Shown here: in pieces, positions 11,455 to 24,000 of the stretch
Layout of the letters: each line of letters starts with the position of its first letter
Numbering within the stretch: position 1 is the stretch's first letter
From: Paramacrobiotus metropolitanus
Taxonomy: Eukaryota; Tardigrada; Eutardigrada; Parachela; Macrobiotidae
DNA length: 64,000 nt
Direction of reading: 5' to 3'
NCBI RefSeq assembly: GCF_019649055.1
Contig: NW_026570341.1
Location: 345,494 to 409,493, forward strand
Notes under the pieces: generated by a model
Told to the model about the DNA's origin: nothing
Databases searched by the model: none
What the model saw: only the letters and a program-made list of their open reading frames with translations
Made by a program: the position numbers and the translations under genes

Positions 11455-12217
11455 CATGACCAGTCCTGGGTTGCATATCTAATCGATGGCTCGGGTCAGC
11501 CAAAAGGACGGTACAGGCCGGCTGGCAGCATACGCTAGAGCAGGATACATCGCTAAACAAACGTAAGCGACGGTATGCCGTGCTGCGCTGTCAAGTAGGA
11601 GCAGTTTTGCGTTATGTTGGAAGTTGAACTTGGGACGAATTATCAATCGCCCATGCAATCTAACAGGCAGTGTTTCGCAGTTGTTACATTTGTGTTTTAC
11701 GTATTAACGAAGCTATTTGACAACTTGTCTGCTCTGTGTATGCTGTGACTATCAGGCAGGTATATTTGGAAATGGAATATTTGGAAATATTCAACTGATT
11801 TGAGTTAGTCAGTTGAATGTTTCCAAATATTTCACTTATCCGGTTGTCATATAACCTGCTGCGATCCGAAAAATTGATCCTCTTCAGGAGAACAGAGCTG
11901 CGTAATTTTCTTGAAATGCGCCGAATATGCGTGCTCAGAAGGCGCTTCGTTTTCGACGTTTATGTTCCATGAATGGTTGAATCGTGTGCGTCGAGCCCTG
12001 TCTGCACCAAATTGATCTCCAATAGTGCTGAATTTAATTCAGAAATACTGGAGAACAGATTGGTGCTTCCAGTCACTGCTATCACTGCTTCCAGAGATCA
12101 TACGACCCTTTTCTAGTGGACATCATCGGCGTCACCGGCACCCTCACCACCGGGTACGTCTGCGACGTGGCCGACGGGTGTCTCTCCGTGCAAGCCACTT
12201 TCCGGGACCAGCACCCG
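11455..12217 (+). pseudogene. Truncated F-box-family unit (upstream region plus start of exon 1)
   Basis: 11469-11640 matches the conserved upstream block of the F-box-family copies (also 12478-12640, 34033-34100, 39803-39970; landmark gacggtacaggc.ggctg). Then 12095-12217 encodes the start of the N-terminal domain (YDPFLVDIIG, TTGYVCDV, GCLSVQ) before homology stops. A SINE lies shortly downstream. No start codon context or continuation remains, so this is a dead fragment. Confidence 0.8.
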
Positions 12218-12264
12218 TGCATGCTTGCACACAATTGCACTCGGGCTTAATCACACATATTGTC

Positions 12265-12435
12265 CTCTCAGCAGGGCGCCATCCGGGGGAAACCGAGATA
12301 GGGCCGAAAAATGCACCGATGGGGGAATCGAACCCCGACTGCGTCCTAAGATCCGCGGAGGCAGTACCACTGCACCACGTCGCAAAGTGTTGAAAATCCT
12401 TGAAAGACTTTGTCGCTGTACATGAGCCGCTTCTC
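12265..12435 (-). mobile_element. tRNA-derived SINE, copy 1
   Basis: On the minus strand this matches 31386-31555 over about 170 bp, well beyond a tRNA in both directions. It has a pol III A-box-like GTGGTGCAGTGGTACTGCC and a perfect B box GGTTCGATTCC. It continues into a non-tRNA tail (tctcggtttccc.cggat.gcgccctgct). The 5' and 3' acceptor strands do not pair and the anticodon arm is degenerate, so it is not a working tRNA gene. Confidence 0.8.
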
Positions 12436-12477
12436 TCTTTACAGTCAATGTCCATCAAGCAAACTGGTACCGATGAT

Positions 12478-12967
12478 GGGTTGCATGTCTAATCGATAGC
12501 CCGGATCAGCCTGACTGACGGTACAGGCAGGCTGACAGTAAACGCTGGAGCAGGATGCATGGCTTAACAAAATGGAACATGCCGTGCATCGCTGCCAAGC
12601 CGTGGCTGTCCGTTAGGTTGAAAGGAATTATCGATCGCCCCAGTAATAAGTAAGCTGGTTGGCAACTTGGCTGTTTTGTGTAAGCTTTGACTACAGGCTG
12701 TTCAATTTGCTTAGTCAGTTATAGACTGAATCGTTAAATACACAGTATAATTGCACATACTACAGAGTACAGATATCTCAGATCTGGATCACGAGTAACC
12801 TTACTAACCTGTAATCGGAGGAATCATCTGAATGTCGGTTTTGTTAAAATCCTCATAAAGAGTACACAACTGCATATTTCTTGGATTCTCCCGAATATTC
12901 GCATGCATACGATGCCTCATTTTCAGCGTTTGTGGTCCATGAATCGCCGAACCATATCCGCCCAGCC
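12478..12967 (+). promoter_or_regulatory. Conserved upstream region of F-box copy A
   Basis: The first 160 bp align with the upstream regions of the other copies. The open frame of exon 1 extends 87 nt upstream of the chosen ATG in both copies A and B, but these upstream codons are much less similar than those after the ATG. This is why the start is placed at 12968. Confidence 0.45.
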
Positions 12968-13876
12968 ATGCCTCCATTGAACGGTCCGCCAGTATTAGTG
13001 AATTTAATTCCAACACCCTATCACTGCCTCCAAAAAGCATACGACCCTTTCTTAGTGGACATTATCGGCGACACAGGCACTCTCACCACCGGATACGTTT
13101 GCGACGTGTCTGTCGGGTGTCTCTCCGTGCAACCTACTTTCTGGGACCCCAAACCGACACGGGTGCCGTTCAACCGCTTGATAACGTGGTCGGTGGATGG
13201 ATTCCGTGAAGACCAGGTATGGAATACAGACTCCTTATCCCCGAGCGAAGCGCTGATCAGTCGCGGTGTCGGTGAACCGGCGCAGTGGCAGAGCGTGCGC
13301 GTACTGCAGGAACACCGCTTTCAGAGCACGGTGACATTTCCCGACTGGTGGCTGATGCTGGTAGAAGGCGTCGAAGACCGTCAACGCTACATCATCAGCG
13401 AGGACCTGACGAACCCGGGAACCCAGCGTCTGCGCTCCCACCGCGACCACTGTCCCAATGTCACACAGAAGACCTTTCGGAAGACGATCGTTCTGCTGCC
13501 GGAGCGGGCAGTCGGGGTGATGCGCGAGTGTATGTATCGCCGCAGTTTTTGGCTGTGCTGGTCGCATGATACCCAGTCCAGGATTATCGACATGGTGGAC
13601 AGCCGTCTGACAGTGTTGAGCCGAGGACCGTTGAGCACACCGGCTCAGCAGCGCATCGATGACTTGTTAACATTAAGCGTTGACAAGCTGAAGACTGTGT
13701 GCTGGGTGCAATGGTTTTTACTAGCAGCGCAACCGAATTTTATCAAATCTTTACTGAAGAACATGGTTATCTTTATCGACAAAGAAGGTCAGTACGTCGT
13801 TTGAACATAGTACTTAGTACCCTGATAAGTACGTATTAAAAGGGGCTGACAGCTGCTTTGGCAAGCGCTCCCTGTA

Positions 13877-14030
13877 CAAGCTTGTCGAGCAATTATGGGC
13901 GCATACACACAGGGAAAAACTGAAATTTGTGGGCTGCGCACTGCAGTGTAGTGGTCGTTGCTTTGTATGCTAACCTGGCGCTCATTGCGTTTTACCTGTA
14001 CCTTTACACCCATAATTTCTCGACAAGCTT
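13877..14030. mobile_element. MITE-like inverted-repeat insertion, GTAC target duplication
   Basis: Arms start AAGCTTGTCGAG and are inverted at the other end (CTCGACAAGCTT). They are flanked by GTAC at 13873-13876 and 14031-14034. Copy B has an unoccupied version of the same site at about 41190 (ccctgtacttgttgcc). The internal part has no coding capacity. Confidence 0.8.
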
Positions 14031-14174
14031 GTACTAATACAATACTTGCTGCCACTGTAGCTGAACATGGGGCTTACGTAGTATGTACCGCGCCTCACTT
14101 ACCGTATGTATTACCGCAACGTCATACACCAGCCGGGTGAAAACAACAAGTCTAGGGATTTCTTACCCAAAGAA

Positions 14175-14278
14175 ATTGACAGTCCTGTACATTTGGAATA
14201 TTGTACTCGTACAGTACTGAGTTACGTGCACGTAACTCAGTGCTATACAATAATATTCAAATGTACAGGACTGTCAAT
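14175..14278. repeat. Near-perfect 100-bp palindrome in F-box copy A intron 1
   Basis: Two arms of about 50 bp (attgacagtcctgtacattt ... aaatgtacaggactgtcaat) meet at gttacgtg|cacgtaac with almost no loop. Copy B has only one arm at the matching place (about 41319-41365), so the second arm is an inverted duplication specific to copy A, or was lost in B. Confidence 0.85.
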
Positions 14279-14416
14279 GTACAGGCACAGGACTGTACCT
14301 ACGATTTATTCTATCTTTATTTAATGAATTGTTTTATTGGCAAAAGCCAGCAGAAATAACAAAGATTGCAAGCGCCGGTACACTACTTGATAGTTAAAAT
14401 TTATACATAAAGAATA

Positions 14417-15383
14417 CCGGTTGGCTGAACAAAATGGCGGGCTCTGTTTTTAATTTGTCTCTCACAAAACATTTGTCCTACCGTAAACTCCTTGGACTCA
14501 TTACATAGACAATTTTCTTAGCTGCTAAAAACAACAAAACGTTTGTAAAAAAATTGAGCGGTACCCGCTTTGAATGGTGTCAACCAAAGTCATGTCGAAA
14601 TATATCTTGGCGACAGACTTGGCCCGCTCCCAAAACTTTGAATCTCATGGCATTTGTTTCCCGTAAAACTTTCTGGATATTTTTAATTCTCTCGTCTAGA
14701 AAACTTCGTCTTCTTTCAGTGATAAAAAATTCTGGACATGCTGCATGCGCTCGACGAGTTATTCGGCAGCGCACTTTTTGACTTTTTAAAAAAATGCCGA
14801 TTTTGAATTTGATTTGTAGGAGCATTTTTTGTTAAAATTTTTGGCTGCACGAGAGGCTGCAGCAAAAAATGCCAGTTTAAGTTTTATATGTAGCTAGCAC
14901 ATTGCCCTTGCAGAAATAAAACTGAACTAGATTAGCTCTTAAAACAGTGGCCAGAAATTAGCTTTCAAAAACCCTGTTTGCGGATTTCACGAGAGTTACT
15001 CGTGCGGACGCTCAGTTTTTCCCTGTACTGGCCAAACACGGTTGCTGAAATTTTACACATCCCTACAGTAAAAAAACTACAAGCAACCCCTCTATCCGAA
15101 ATAGTAACGTGAGGTACATGAATGTCCTTGATTGAACAACAGCAGTTTTCTGTTTAAAAATGGGTAAAATCGAATTTTTGTTTCCTGGCCAACCGTCAAT
15201 CGTGCCCACTTTTCCAAAACAATTAACAGAAAATTCAGACCTTTGTATATTGTTGGTTTAATTTTTAACTTTCATATGCCGAAAACATCGCTCTTTCGAA
15301 TGAAATAAAGCGATGTCAGCCAGGCATCCGACAGACCCAGCGCGCTCTGATAAAACAGACCGCCATTTTGTTCAGCCACCCGG
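14417..15383. mobile_element. 967-bp element with about 30-bp terminal inverted repeats
   Basis: Ends are CCGGTTGGCTGAACAAAATGG and, inverted, CCGGGTGGCTGAACAAAATGG. Copy B lacks this insertion at the equivalent intron position. No transposase frame was found, so it is a non-autonomous DNA element of unassigned superfamily. A short ORF inside (14554-14781) has no recognisable character. Confidence 0.7.
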
Positions 15384-16220
15384 CACAAACAAAATCGCTA
15401 TTTTCTGTTGGTTTAAAAGGTGCTCAAGACAGCCGTGGCATTTCCTTTTACAACAGTGTCTTGTTGAAAACTGGCATCTCTCGAGTAAATTAAACGCAAA
15501 TATTTACAAGGAAAGCGTTGGACGGTTGGTAGGCAGTATCATGGCCAGTGTGGTTGGTTCGTTTGTAGTTTGTACGGATTTCACTGTAAAAACCACCCAG
15601 AGAATTTCTCACACTAAGAGGAAATTTTAGGATTCTATAGGTTTCCAGAAAACAAAGAAATCCAATCAATAATTTACGATTTACGAGCATTTACAGTAGC
15701 TGGCGTTGATAACGCATAAGGTGGCAAGTACGTAAATCGGTTGGATACTTTTGCCACTGTGTGCTTAGAGTAGGCCTTTAGCGTTATATTTTCGGTATCG
15801 GTATGGTATTATGCTTAAGCGTATAAAAATTAAGAATCAGGCATCATGCTATCGATTAGAAGTCGTGACGCTAAAACGGTTTGTCAGCCGCCGAATTGTA
15901 TGGATGCATTTTTACAGGATTTCCGGAGTCCACGATGATACAATTCGGTGGCACGCCATTGCTTGTCCGGCTCGAAGTGTTTTCCCATCTTAATTACTAT
16001 GAGCGTCGGTATTTACAAAGGTAGGTGGCCGTGCACTGCATTACATCTGTCCGATGGACGGTACGCGGTGCTTATGCAAGGAGTTGCTGCTACATGCTTA
16101 CAGAATATTACCGTAATTTTTGCCCAGGTAAAAAAATATAGCCATACATACGGTACCTAAAAATTTAGTCAGAATTATTTTGATTAGAAATCTGCAGGCA
16201 GTAATTTGTTTTGTACTTTG

Positions 16221-16407
16221 CATACGAGGACAATTGGGTGCTGCGAACATACCCTGCACAATTGGGCTGCGATGAACAACTGGCTAAATTTATACCGTTT
16301 GCATTTTAACTGTGATATCAGTAGCGTTGCGAGTTACGACTAACCGGCTGTTCATCGCAGCCCAATCGTGCCGGGTATGTTCACAGCACCCAATGGTGTT
16401 CGTATGG
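16221..16407. mobile_element. MITE-like inverted-repeat insertion in F-box copy A intron 2
   Basis: Left arm catacga..attgggtgctg..gaacataccc.gcac.attgggctgcgatgaaca and its inverted partner surround about 60 bp. Copy B shows the empty site (gcatacttttatggctg at about 43556). Element ends may include the CATACGA/TCGTATG pair. No coding capacity. Confidence 0.8.
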
Positions 16408-17079
16408 CTCGTTTAATCTTTTTCTTGGGTTGGTTAGAGTTTCGATCAGCTGGCAGGCCACCCTGCAGTGTCCGTTTCTGCGCACGGACGCCATAATTCC
16501 CTATTGAGATCAAGAATCACCACATCATCTCGTCCAGCGAATACAAACATCCGTGACAAGCACCACACGAACCGTGTATCTACAGGGACCATGGCTTGAT
16601 TTCCTCCAGCCGCTGGCCGTGCTGTTTTTCTATATGAAGATCCGCCTACACTGGCTGGTGATGGTGGATAGCGAGAGCAACGCCCGGGATATTTTCAATT
16701 GGGACGCTAAACGCCTCATAAGTTCCGTGTCGCAAATCTGCCGCAATATTGCTTTTAAACGCTATTTCTGCTACCGGCATCTACATGAATTTCTCCATGG
16801 AACGCCCATCGAATTTGATTACCGAACGAAGCTCACTATTTTCCTTCCCAGTTTTGCCTACTTCGTCGCGAAGGAGTCGGTATGCGACGTCCAGTTAGCT
16901 CTTTTCAATCACTTGGATGAACTTATCCAGCCAATGGACACATCCAAACATCTTCCAATACAATCGTGTATCGCTCTTTTAAAGAAGATTGCTGAAAAGC
17001 CCGGAGTATGGAAAGAATGTTACTGGACAACATTCTTCTCTTGTTTCACCAAGTACGTCGCTTTGGCTGATTCAGCCTA

Positions 17080-19335
17080 TATTGCGCCCATTCACAGTAC
17101 AACAGGCTGCTCTAAAACTACTCATGTCATAACACACAATGTTTCTGTTGATGACATTCTTTGTGCTGTGAAGTCTTTTCCTGCAGGCTCTTCAGCCGGC
17201 CCTGACGGTCTGCGGCCGCAGCATATCAAGGACATGCTCAGCGTGCCAGGTGATGCAAGTACACATCTCTTATCGGCTCTTGCAAAACTGCTAAATTGGT
17301 CTTTGCGGGGAAAATACCAGTAGCTACCAGGAAAGTGTTTTTTGGAGGAATATTAACGCCATTAACGAAAAAGTCCGGTTGAATTCGCCCAATTGCGTGT
17401 GGATGTACACTAAGGCGCCTATTTAGTAAGCTGATTGGAAGACAAGTCCACGATCAGATGGGTGAGCTGTTTCGTCCTGTTCAGCTGGGCTATGGAACGC
17501 GCGGTGGTGCTAAAGTTGTTGTTCATTCTGCTCGCAAATTTTTGGATAAAGAAACGGATGACATCAAAGTACTTCTGAAAATCGACTTCGCCAATGCATT
17601 CAATACCGTACGGAGGGATGCCATGTTGAAGAAAGTAGCGGAATTAATTCCCCAGTATTACGCATTTTTATATGCCGCATATGGTTGCTCTTCCTCATTG
17701 TTCTGTGGGGAAAACATAATTTCCTCGGCCCATGGAATTCAACAAGGAGATCCGCTGGGGCGATTATTGTTTTGTCTGTGTACAGATGAAATGTCAAAAG
17801 GAATGCTGTCTGTATTCAACTTGCGGTTTTTGGATGACGCGACGATGGGAGGTGATGTGGAGACTGTATTGTCGGATTTTAAGAATGTTATCGACTCTGC
17901 ATCGGAGATTGGGCTGCAGATCAGCCCTAAGAAATGTGAATTATTTATAAAGGGAGGAACGGTGGCTGAGCAGCAAAAAATTTTCCGGATGTTTACCGAA
18001 GTAGCTCTTGGTATCCAGTGGGTGGCCGAAGACCAGCTGGATCTGTTAGGTGCTCCACTGACTGATTGGGCAGTTGGGCGAGTGCTGGATGGCAAGATCG
18101 GTCAGATCAAACGACTGACCGATCTTCTTGGTGTGTTACCAGCTCATCAGGCGTTATATTTGCTCAAGAATAGTCTTTCTCTGCCCCGGTTGTTGTTTAC
18201 CCTTAGTTGTTCGCCTTGTTGGAAGTGCCCTGATAGACTGCACGAATTTGACGAATCCATAAGGAGGAAAGCACAGGAAATCACCAACGTTGAGATGCCG
18301 GAGTCAGTGTGGAAGCAAGCTTCCTTGCCAGACCGGATGGGAGGAATAGGGCTTCCGAAAGCAGAGGAAATTTCCTTGCCTGCATACTTATCCTCGCGTT
18401 ATGCTACTAAGAAACTTGTTGCCGAAATAGTGCCAGAGGAAGGCGAAGACGACATCGGGTCGTGCGTGGAGGAATTTCGTGAGAAGAGCAGTGAGAGGCC
18501 GCCACCAGAAGAGTATCGTCGCTATCAGTCGGCGTGGACGGCAATTGTGTACGCTAGGGAGCATCGATTTTTTTTTGGAAAGTGCTGACGTTATCGAAAA
18601 AGCGCGCTTGTTGGCAGTCTCCACAAAAGAATCCGCTTCCTGGTTGTCCGCTTTGCCTGTAGCCAGCCTTGGGAATTTGTTGGACGAAGCGGCAGTGAGA
18701 ATCGCAGTTGCGCTGCGCTTGGGTGCTGTCATCTGCAGCGAACATAAATGCATTTGTGGAAGTATGGGTTGATAAATTCGGTCGGCACGGACTGTCCTGT
18801 AAACGAAGTAAAGGGAGGATTCCTCGATATGAACATTTGAATGATATCACACAAAGAGCAATCGGATCCGCGAAGATTTCATCTATCCGTGAGCCTACGG
18901 GTCTGGTACGAAAGAACGGTAAACGGCCGGATGGTTTAACTCATTATCCTTGGAAAAACGGCAAAGCACTGGTGTGGGACGTAACAGTCGCCGATACGTT
19001 TGCACAGACTTATATTGGTCAGACATCCGATCATACTGGTGCTGCAGCAGAAGCGGCCGAACATCGGAAGTGCGGCAAGTATGCTGACTTGGCTGACCGA
19101 TACAATTTTCAACCCGTCGCGTTAGAGACAATGGGAAACTGCGGTCCTCTCACAATGGATTTTATTAATGATCTATCTAGACGCATCAGAGAGCAGACTG
19201 GTGAAATTCGCGCAAAGTGGTTTCTGTTACAACGTTTTAGTATTGAAATTCAGCGCGGTAATGCTGCTTGTGTCTTGGGAACTGTTGAAAAGCAGCATGA
19301 GCTGGATGGTTTATTTTTAGTTTGTGCATAGTTTC
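17080..19335 (+). pseudogene. Non-LTR-type reverse transcriptase with CCHC/endonuclease-like C-terminus, inserted in F-box copy A
   Basis: Longest copy of a family found six times in the window. Fragments in order: palm entry SSAGPDGLRPQHI (about 17195), a frameshift and a TGA before IRPIA (about 17380), then an open stretch 17458-18588. That stretch holds LKIDFANAFNTV, GIQQGDPLG and the catalytic box FLDDA (variant of Y/FxDD). The frame breaks at a T9 run (18567-18575) and again near 18765. The C-terminal part has a C-x-C then HGLSC zinc-like pattern, RPDG and WDVTVADTF, and ends IQRGNAACVLGT. By analogy with site-specific non-LTR elements I infer a restriction-like endonuclease. It is 5' truncated and inactive. 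Confidence 0.8.
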
Positions 19336-19529
19336 TTTTAGTTGTCCAACGTCATTAGTGTTATCATTAATTTACTCAGGTCAATATTAAATTTTGCAGA
19401 TGGAGGGCTCAACCACCGAGGACTTTAGACTGCGCTACAAGGCTTCCCTTCAAAAAACTGTCTCGAAAAAACCTGGTTTTGCGAACTTTGAGTATGTGGG
19501 CAGATGCAGTCGAAAATCAACTGTCTAGC

Positions 19530-20715
19530 GAGGGACTGTTATAAAGGCCCGCGCTGAAGCGCTGAGTCTGAGGCCCATAACCTTGCATAACGTTTCGCTC
19601 CGTGCGCTACCTTTTTGGCACCACCTTTTATTAGGCACACAACCTTTACTGGCACTGCCTCTAAATCGTTCGACCGCACTTACTGACATGTCCACAACGG
19701 AGTCGCTGTATTTTTTTTATACTTGTTACCAATTTCCGCCGTAGCTGTTTGTTTAAAAACTACTACCGTACTCTTAGATCCGTGATCTTTTGAACTTTGC
19801 AAAATTATCGTGTGGGGTATTATTCACGAATTTTCTTCCACAACTGCTCATGGAAGAACGTGGAAAGCGAAAAAACGAAAAGGTAATGAACGGTGTGAAC
19901 GGTATAAGTCACTAAAACGATACTGAATTTTTAAATAATCTCAAGTCGGTATTCAGCTCGTGGCCAGCTTGGCAGACTTCTGGTACCTAAATAGTTGGTC
20001 ACATAACAGTGTTGCAATCGATGAAGCTCTTGAGGTTGTGAGAATTCACTCTGTCGCATGGAACCTGCCTCTTCAGCCGTGTCAGTGACCTTTGATTACA
20101 ATGATACAACCGCCGTAAGAAACTTAAGCTTGAGAAAATGCTCGCTTGCATTACTTCGTTTCGAGGGTGACAGAAGGACAGTGATTCCGCTCTCAAAGTG
20201 GCACTGATTGTGGTCACATGTGATGAGAAGTTCAGCCACCGAGGACTATGTAAAAGCCGTTATTTAGTAATTAAGCAACCGAGATGTAAATCCTACGGTA
20301 TATGTACAATACAAAGGTAAAAACCTTGGGGAATGAACGGTAGTTTAATTATCGAGCAGATTGTTAACGATTCACTCTTCACACTGCCCAACGAAAATCA
20401 AATATTGTGAAGCATGAGTCAGTAAAACAAAACAAATTTCACCCAGAAGGGGCGGATTTATGCAAGAGTCTTCTACGTCGAGAAAGAAGGCACACTTACT
20501 GTGCATGTAATGACTGTACAACAAAAGATAACATACAAAATACAGATACGGCGCTGCAGTTGCTGCATGAAGAGAAACAAAATGAAGAAATAACATGGAA
20601 TCTAAGAAAAAACTCTGAGAGACGCCAAATTTCCCACAAGGATGAAGGAGCCGTGAATTACGGAACACCCGGTCACTAATCGGAACGACAGAACAGCCAT
20701 CAACCTAAAAAAACA
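19530..20715. other. No gene recognised
   Basis: Follows the last exon of F-box copy A. An open frame at 20407-20679 (90 codons, charged) has no recognisable motif, and splice context does not favour it. Confidence 0.35.
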
Positions 20716-20719
20716 AAGA

Positions 20720-20956
20720 ATGAAAAAACAAACTTTAAAACCATCGCTTCAGGCAAAATCAGAATTGCAGTCGAAAGGACTGTGGCTAAATTTTTTCGTT
20801 AGCAGCTCCTTTTTACTCGTAATTTTGGTCGCCCACCTCATGTTCACCATGGCGATAATACGTCGTCAAATCAAGAGAGATGCTGAGGTTATAATCATGC
20901 ACTTAATACGGCTGACTGACAGCTATGCGCTACGGTTATCCCACAAATACAAATAA
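20720..20956 (+). CDS. Possible small single-pass membrane protein
   Basis: A 78-codon ATG-to-stop frame has a basic N-terminus, one clear hydrophobic segment (about residues 25-47, FFVSSSFLLVILVAHLMFTM) and a basic, helical C-terminus. I do not recognise the family. It could be chance, since the frame is short and no splice or expression evidence is visible. Its stop is 66 bp from the stop of the PDZ gene on the other strand, so the two would converge. Confidence 0.2.
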   Translation: MKKQTLKPSLQAKSELQSKGLWLNFFVSSSFLLVILVAHLMFTMAIIRRQIKRDAEVIIMHLIRLTDSYALRLSHKYK

Positions 20957-21021
20957 CACACACTGACTAATTAACCCGTCATTTTTAGATTTTTAATCCT
21001 AGGGTAACCAATACAGCGTAC

Positions 21022-24000
21022 CTAATCAGATTCCTCCTCAAACTCCTCCTCCAGTTCCGGCAGCGGCGCGTATTCTTCGGGGGATGATGGAATAGGAGGC
21101 AACTGGCGTCGAGGACGACGCAGCGGCTCACTGCAACGAGGCCCACACAATCATCAGTAAACGGCGAGAGATACAACTCGTGGACAATCCTGTATTCCGC
21201 TAACTTATAGAAGATTCGCGACGCCAACTACCGCATTCACTACTGGAAATGCCCGGTGACAAGTTAAGCTCAATCACCCATTTTGATCACGGCCTAATAG
21301 AATCCGGGATCGAGAATTCGGCGTCACAAAGAACCTTTCGCTCGCTAGTTTCATTAAATACGATTATACGATAACCATGCGTAAATTGTAGAAAAAAAAA
21401 GCACGACAGCAAAGCAAAAGCCAATACACGTGCCCAAAATCCCAGAATGCCTGCACCGGGCAAGTAGTAAAACGATATTTCAACCGATGCGATGGACATT
21501 AATTTTTTGCATAAATCAAACAAACCTCGAGTACCAGTGAGTTTCTGTAATTATTGGTAAAATTTATGCGATAGCGAATGCTACTCGTAAGAAACAACCG
21601 ATAAGAGAACAACAACTCTTCTTCATGAAATGGTGCAGAATTTGATTAAAATTCTGCTGCAGAATTCGAATTCGAATTCTGGTCAAATAATCAGAAATTC
21701 GCAACAGAATAGTTGATACACACCTATCTGGGTCCGCGCTGGTCGCCGTGGCCATTCCGCTTTCGGTGGCCGGCAGAGGAGCCGGTGTACTGGGGCCGGG
21801 CTGGGGTTCGGGCTCATGGACATCGGGGCCATCCTGCGATAAAAAATAACGAATAGAAACGCACGGTCATTCAAGTGAAGCAGTTATGCTGCGCGCGCCA
21901 GAAAGTCAAGTTGATTTAAATACGGCATTTTCATCACGCGAGATCATAGGTACCTGTGTGCCACTGCATCCAGAACACTGGGAGCAACAATGCCGAAGCT
22001 ACCTTCTGTTGTAAATTTGAGACACGCCCCCTTAATCTTCCTGTGGCAGGTTTGCAGTACTCATAAATATGTGTAATAGCCATCCTACAGTCGCCCTCCA
22101 TTAATCCAGTACTCTTTCCGCTACTTACCGATCGAAGGCGTGCTAAAATTATAGTGATGGTGTTGCTCTTTTTCAAAAGGATTTCATCTGTGTCCCGGCT
22201 CGTCAAATTAGCAGCTTCCACGCCATTCAGATAAAGAATCCAATCGTTTTCCCTCACACGGCCCTCCGCCACCGAACCTGGCACAATCCGCAGCACCTGC
22301 AAAATTCCGAAAGCAGTGGATACAACAACGAATATGCCGTGCCTCGGGAATACGTAGATAACCGAGAATCTCGGGTCACTGCAAATTTCGCTAACATATG
22401 TAACCGACGAAAATATCCAGGGAAAAACAGTATCCGTTCTAAATTCCTTATATAAGATTTAAATTTTATTGGCTTTTCGATGGAGTTATCATGTTTTAAG
22501 TGGTTGTATAAGCCGGAAACTTTGTACGCAGCACAAAATAAACCGGACCGCTTTAGTCTGTACAAAGTCAGTCAAGGCATCCTGGTCGGAAGAACATATC
22601 AAGCAGGACACTTTGGCTGGATTACGAAAACAATCCGGATACTGTGGATAGAGAACGGAATATAAAGAGTCGTTTTTAGCAGGAGTGCTGTACTTCTATT
22701 CACCCGGAGCCTTTGCCCCGGGTGGTGACGATCATTTCGTACCCGGAGATGTAAATGTACGAGTACTTGTAGTTGGGCTAGCGAATGAATGCTTTTTCAT
22801 AGTAGCAAATGCTGACTTCTTGTTTCGAACGAAGTGTGCGGGATGCTGTCTCAGTGGACAAAGCGTCCGCCTCTAATACTCAAAGCATGTTTAACCAAAT
22901 AAAACTGTGACAAAATAAACACCGTGCACTTATTTGACCACCGGACGTTACGATCGGCTTAAAGACCGTACCATTAACCGGACGTCGCAGTCATCCGGAC
23001 TTTCTGATCGGTCACAACTGTCAATTACGCCAGTAAAAATTAATTAAGAATTACAGGACATCAATTAGCGCTGTATAGATGTCCTGTAAAACGGAGAAAG
23101 CCGTCTTTAAAGAAATTTTCTCGAGTACCCGCAGGTTTCCGCTTTCTCCCTTTCCGCCGGTCAGTCCAATTCCCCAAGCAAGCCATTCCTCGTTCGATGA
23201 CGGTGCGGTGCGATTCAGCGTGATGCACTGGACTGACCACACCGCCGGGTCCAAGGAGTCCTTGACCTTTTGCAGCAGTTCTTCGGCGTTTGGCGCAGCG
23301 GGGGCGTTCTGTCGACTAGTGTTCACCGCTCTGGTGGACCGGTGTCCTGAAAAAGAGAAGGTTTAGCGAAAGACGTAAGTTCAGAAAACGAATTACGAGA
23401 AAACTGTAAAGAACGCCGAAGCGACGGGACTAGGTTAGGCGTTCTTCCATTACCTCGTATCAACGCTTCCATTGTTGGCGAGTTTTGCATTTTGTAGTCA
23501 TCAGTATTACTGGTGACTGCAAAGAGAAACTGGAAAGATTCCACAGAACGAACTCAACAGCAGGCGACGGTAACCATTCGCTTCTAGATTCACATGGTAA
23601 ATGTCCTTAATATTTTTCGTGATAACTGATAAGGTACAGTGATACGTTGCCTTTGCGGCAGCAAGTTCTAGACACTATAACAGTTCTCTGCATCATGACC
23701 CGAGTGACATGCCGATATACAAACGTACAGTTGCTTGCATAAGAAGTAGCCGGCCCCCATGCTGTCTCGGCCAAATTGCATAAAGCGCGCGGAATCCACA
23801 CGTTAGCGCCCGATGTCGTTTGATGGAATTCGACCGATGACGTTTGATCCTGATCCCGTTTCACGTGTACCTTGCCGTGGACCAATACGTTCTGGCGAAC
23901 TGGCTCTGGTCTGTTAAAAAAAGGCTTTTTGTAAGTTCTCAAAAGGTTGCCAGGGCATTGCAGCACAAGAGAAACTAGATCTTCATGAACCACGCACGCA

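Larger units (their letters stand above)
12968..19528 (+). pseudogene. F-box-like family gene, copy A (broken)
   Basis: Exons by comparison with copy B: 12968-13787, 15918-16020, 16438-17056, 19400-19528. Exon 1 encodes an unrecognised N-terminal domain (273 aa). Exons 2-3 encode an F-box-like helix set (PLLVRLEVFSHL, then a basic LQR-VSISWQ). Exon 3 continues into an unknown C-terminal domain. Donor gaag|GTCAGT and acceptor ttacag|ga are identical in both copies. Codon CGA of copy B is TGA here (16505-16507), cutting the protein just after the F-box. The last intron holds a 2.2-kb reverse transcriptase, and the first and second introns hold inverted-repeat insertions. Probably non-functional, although exon 1 and exon 3 frames are otherwise open. 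If an F-box, the product would act as an SCF ubiquitin-ligase adaptor; that role is inference. Confidence 0.75.
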
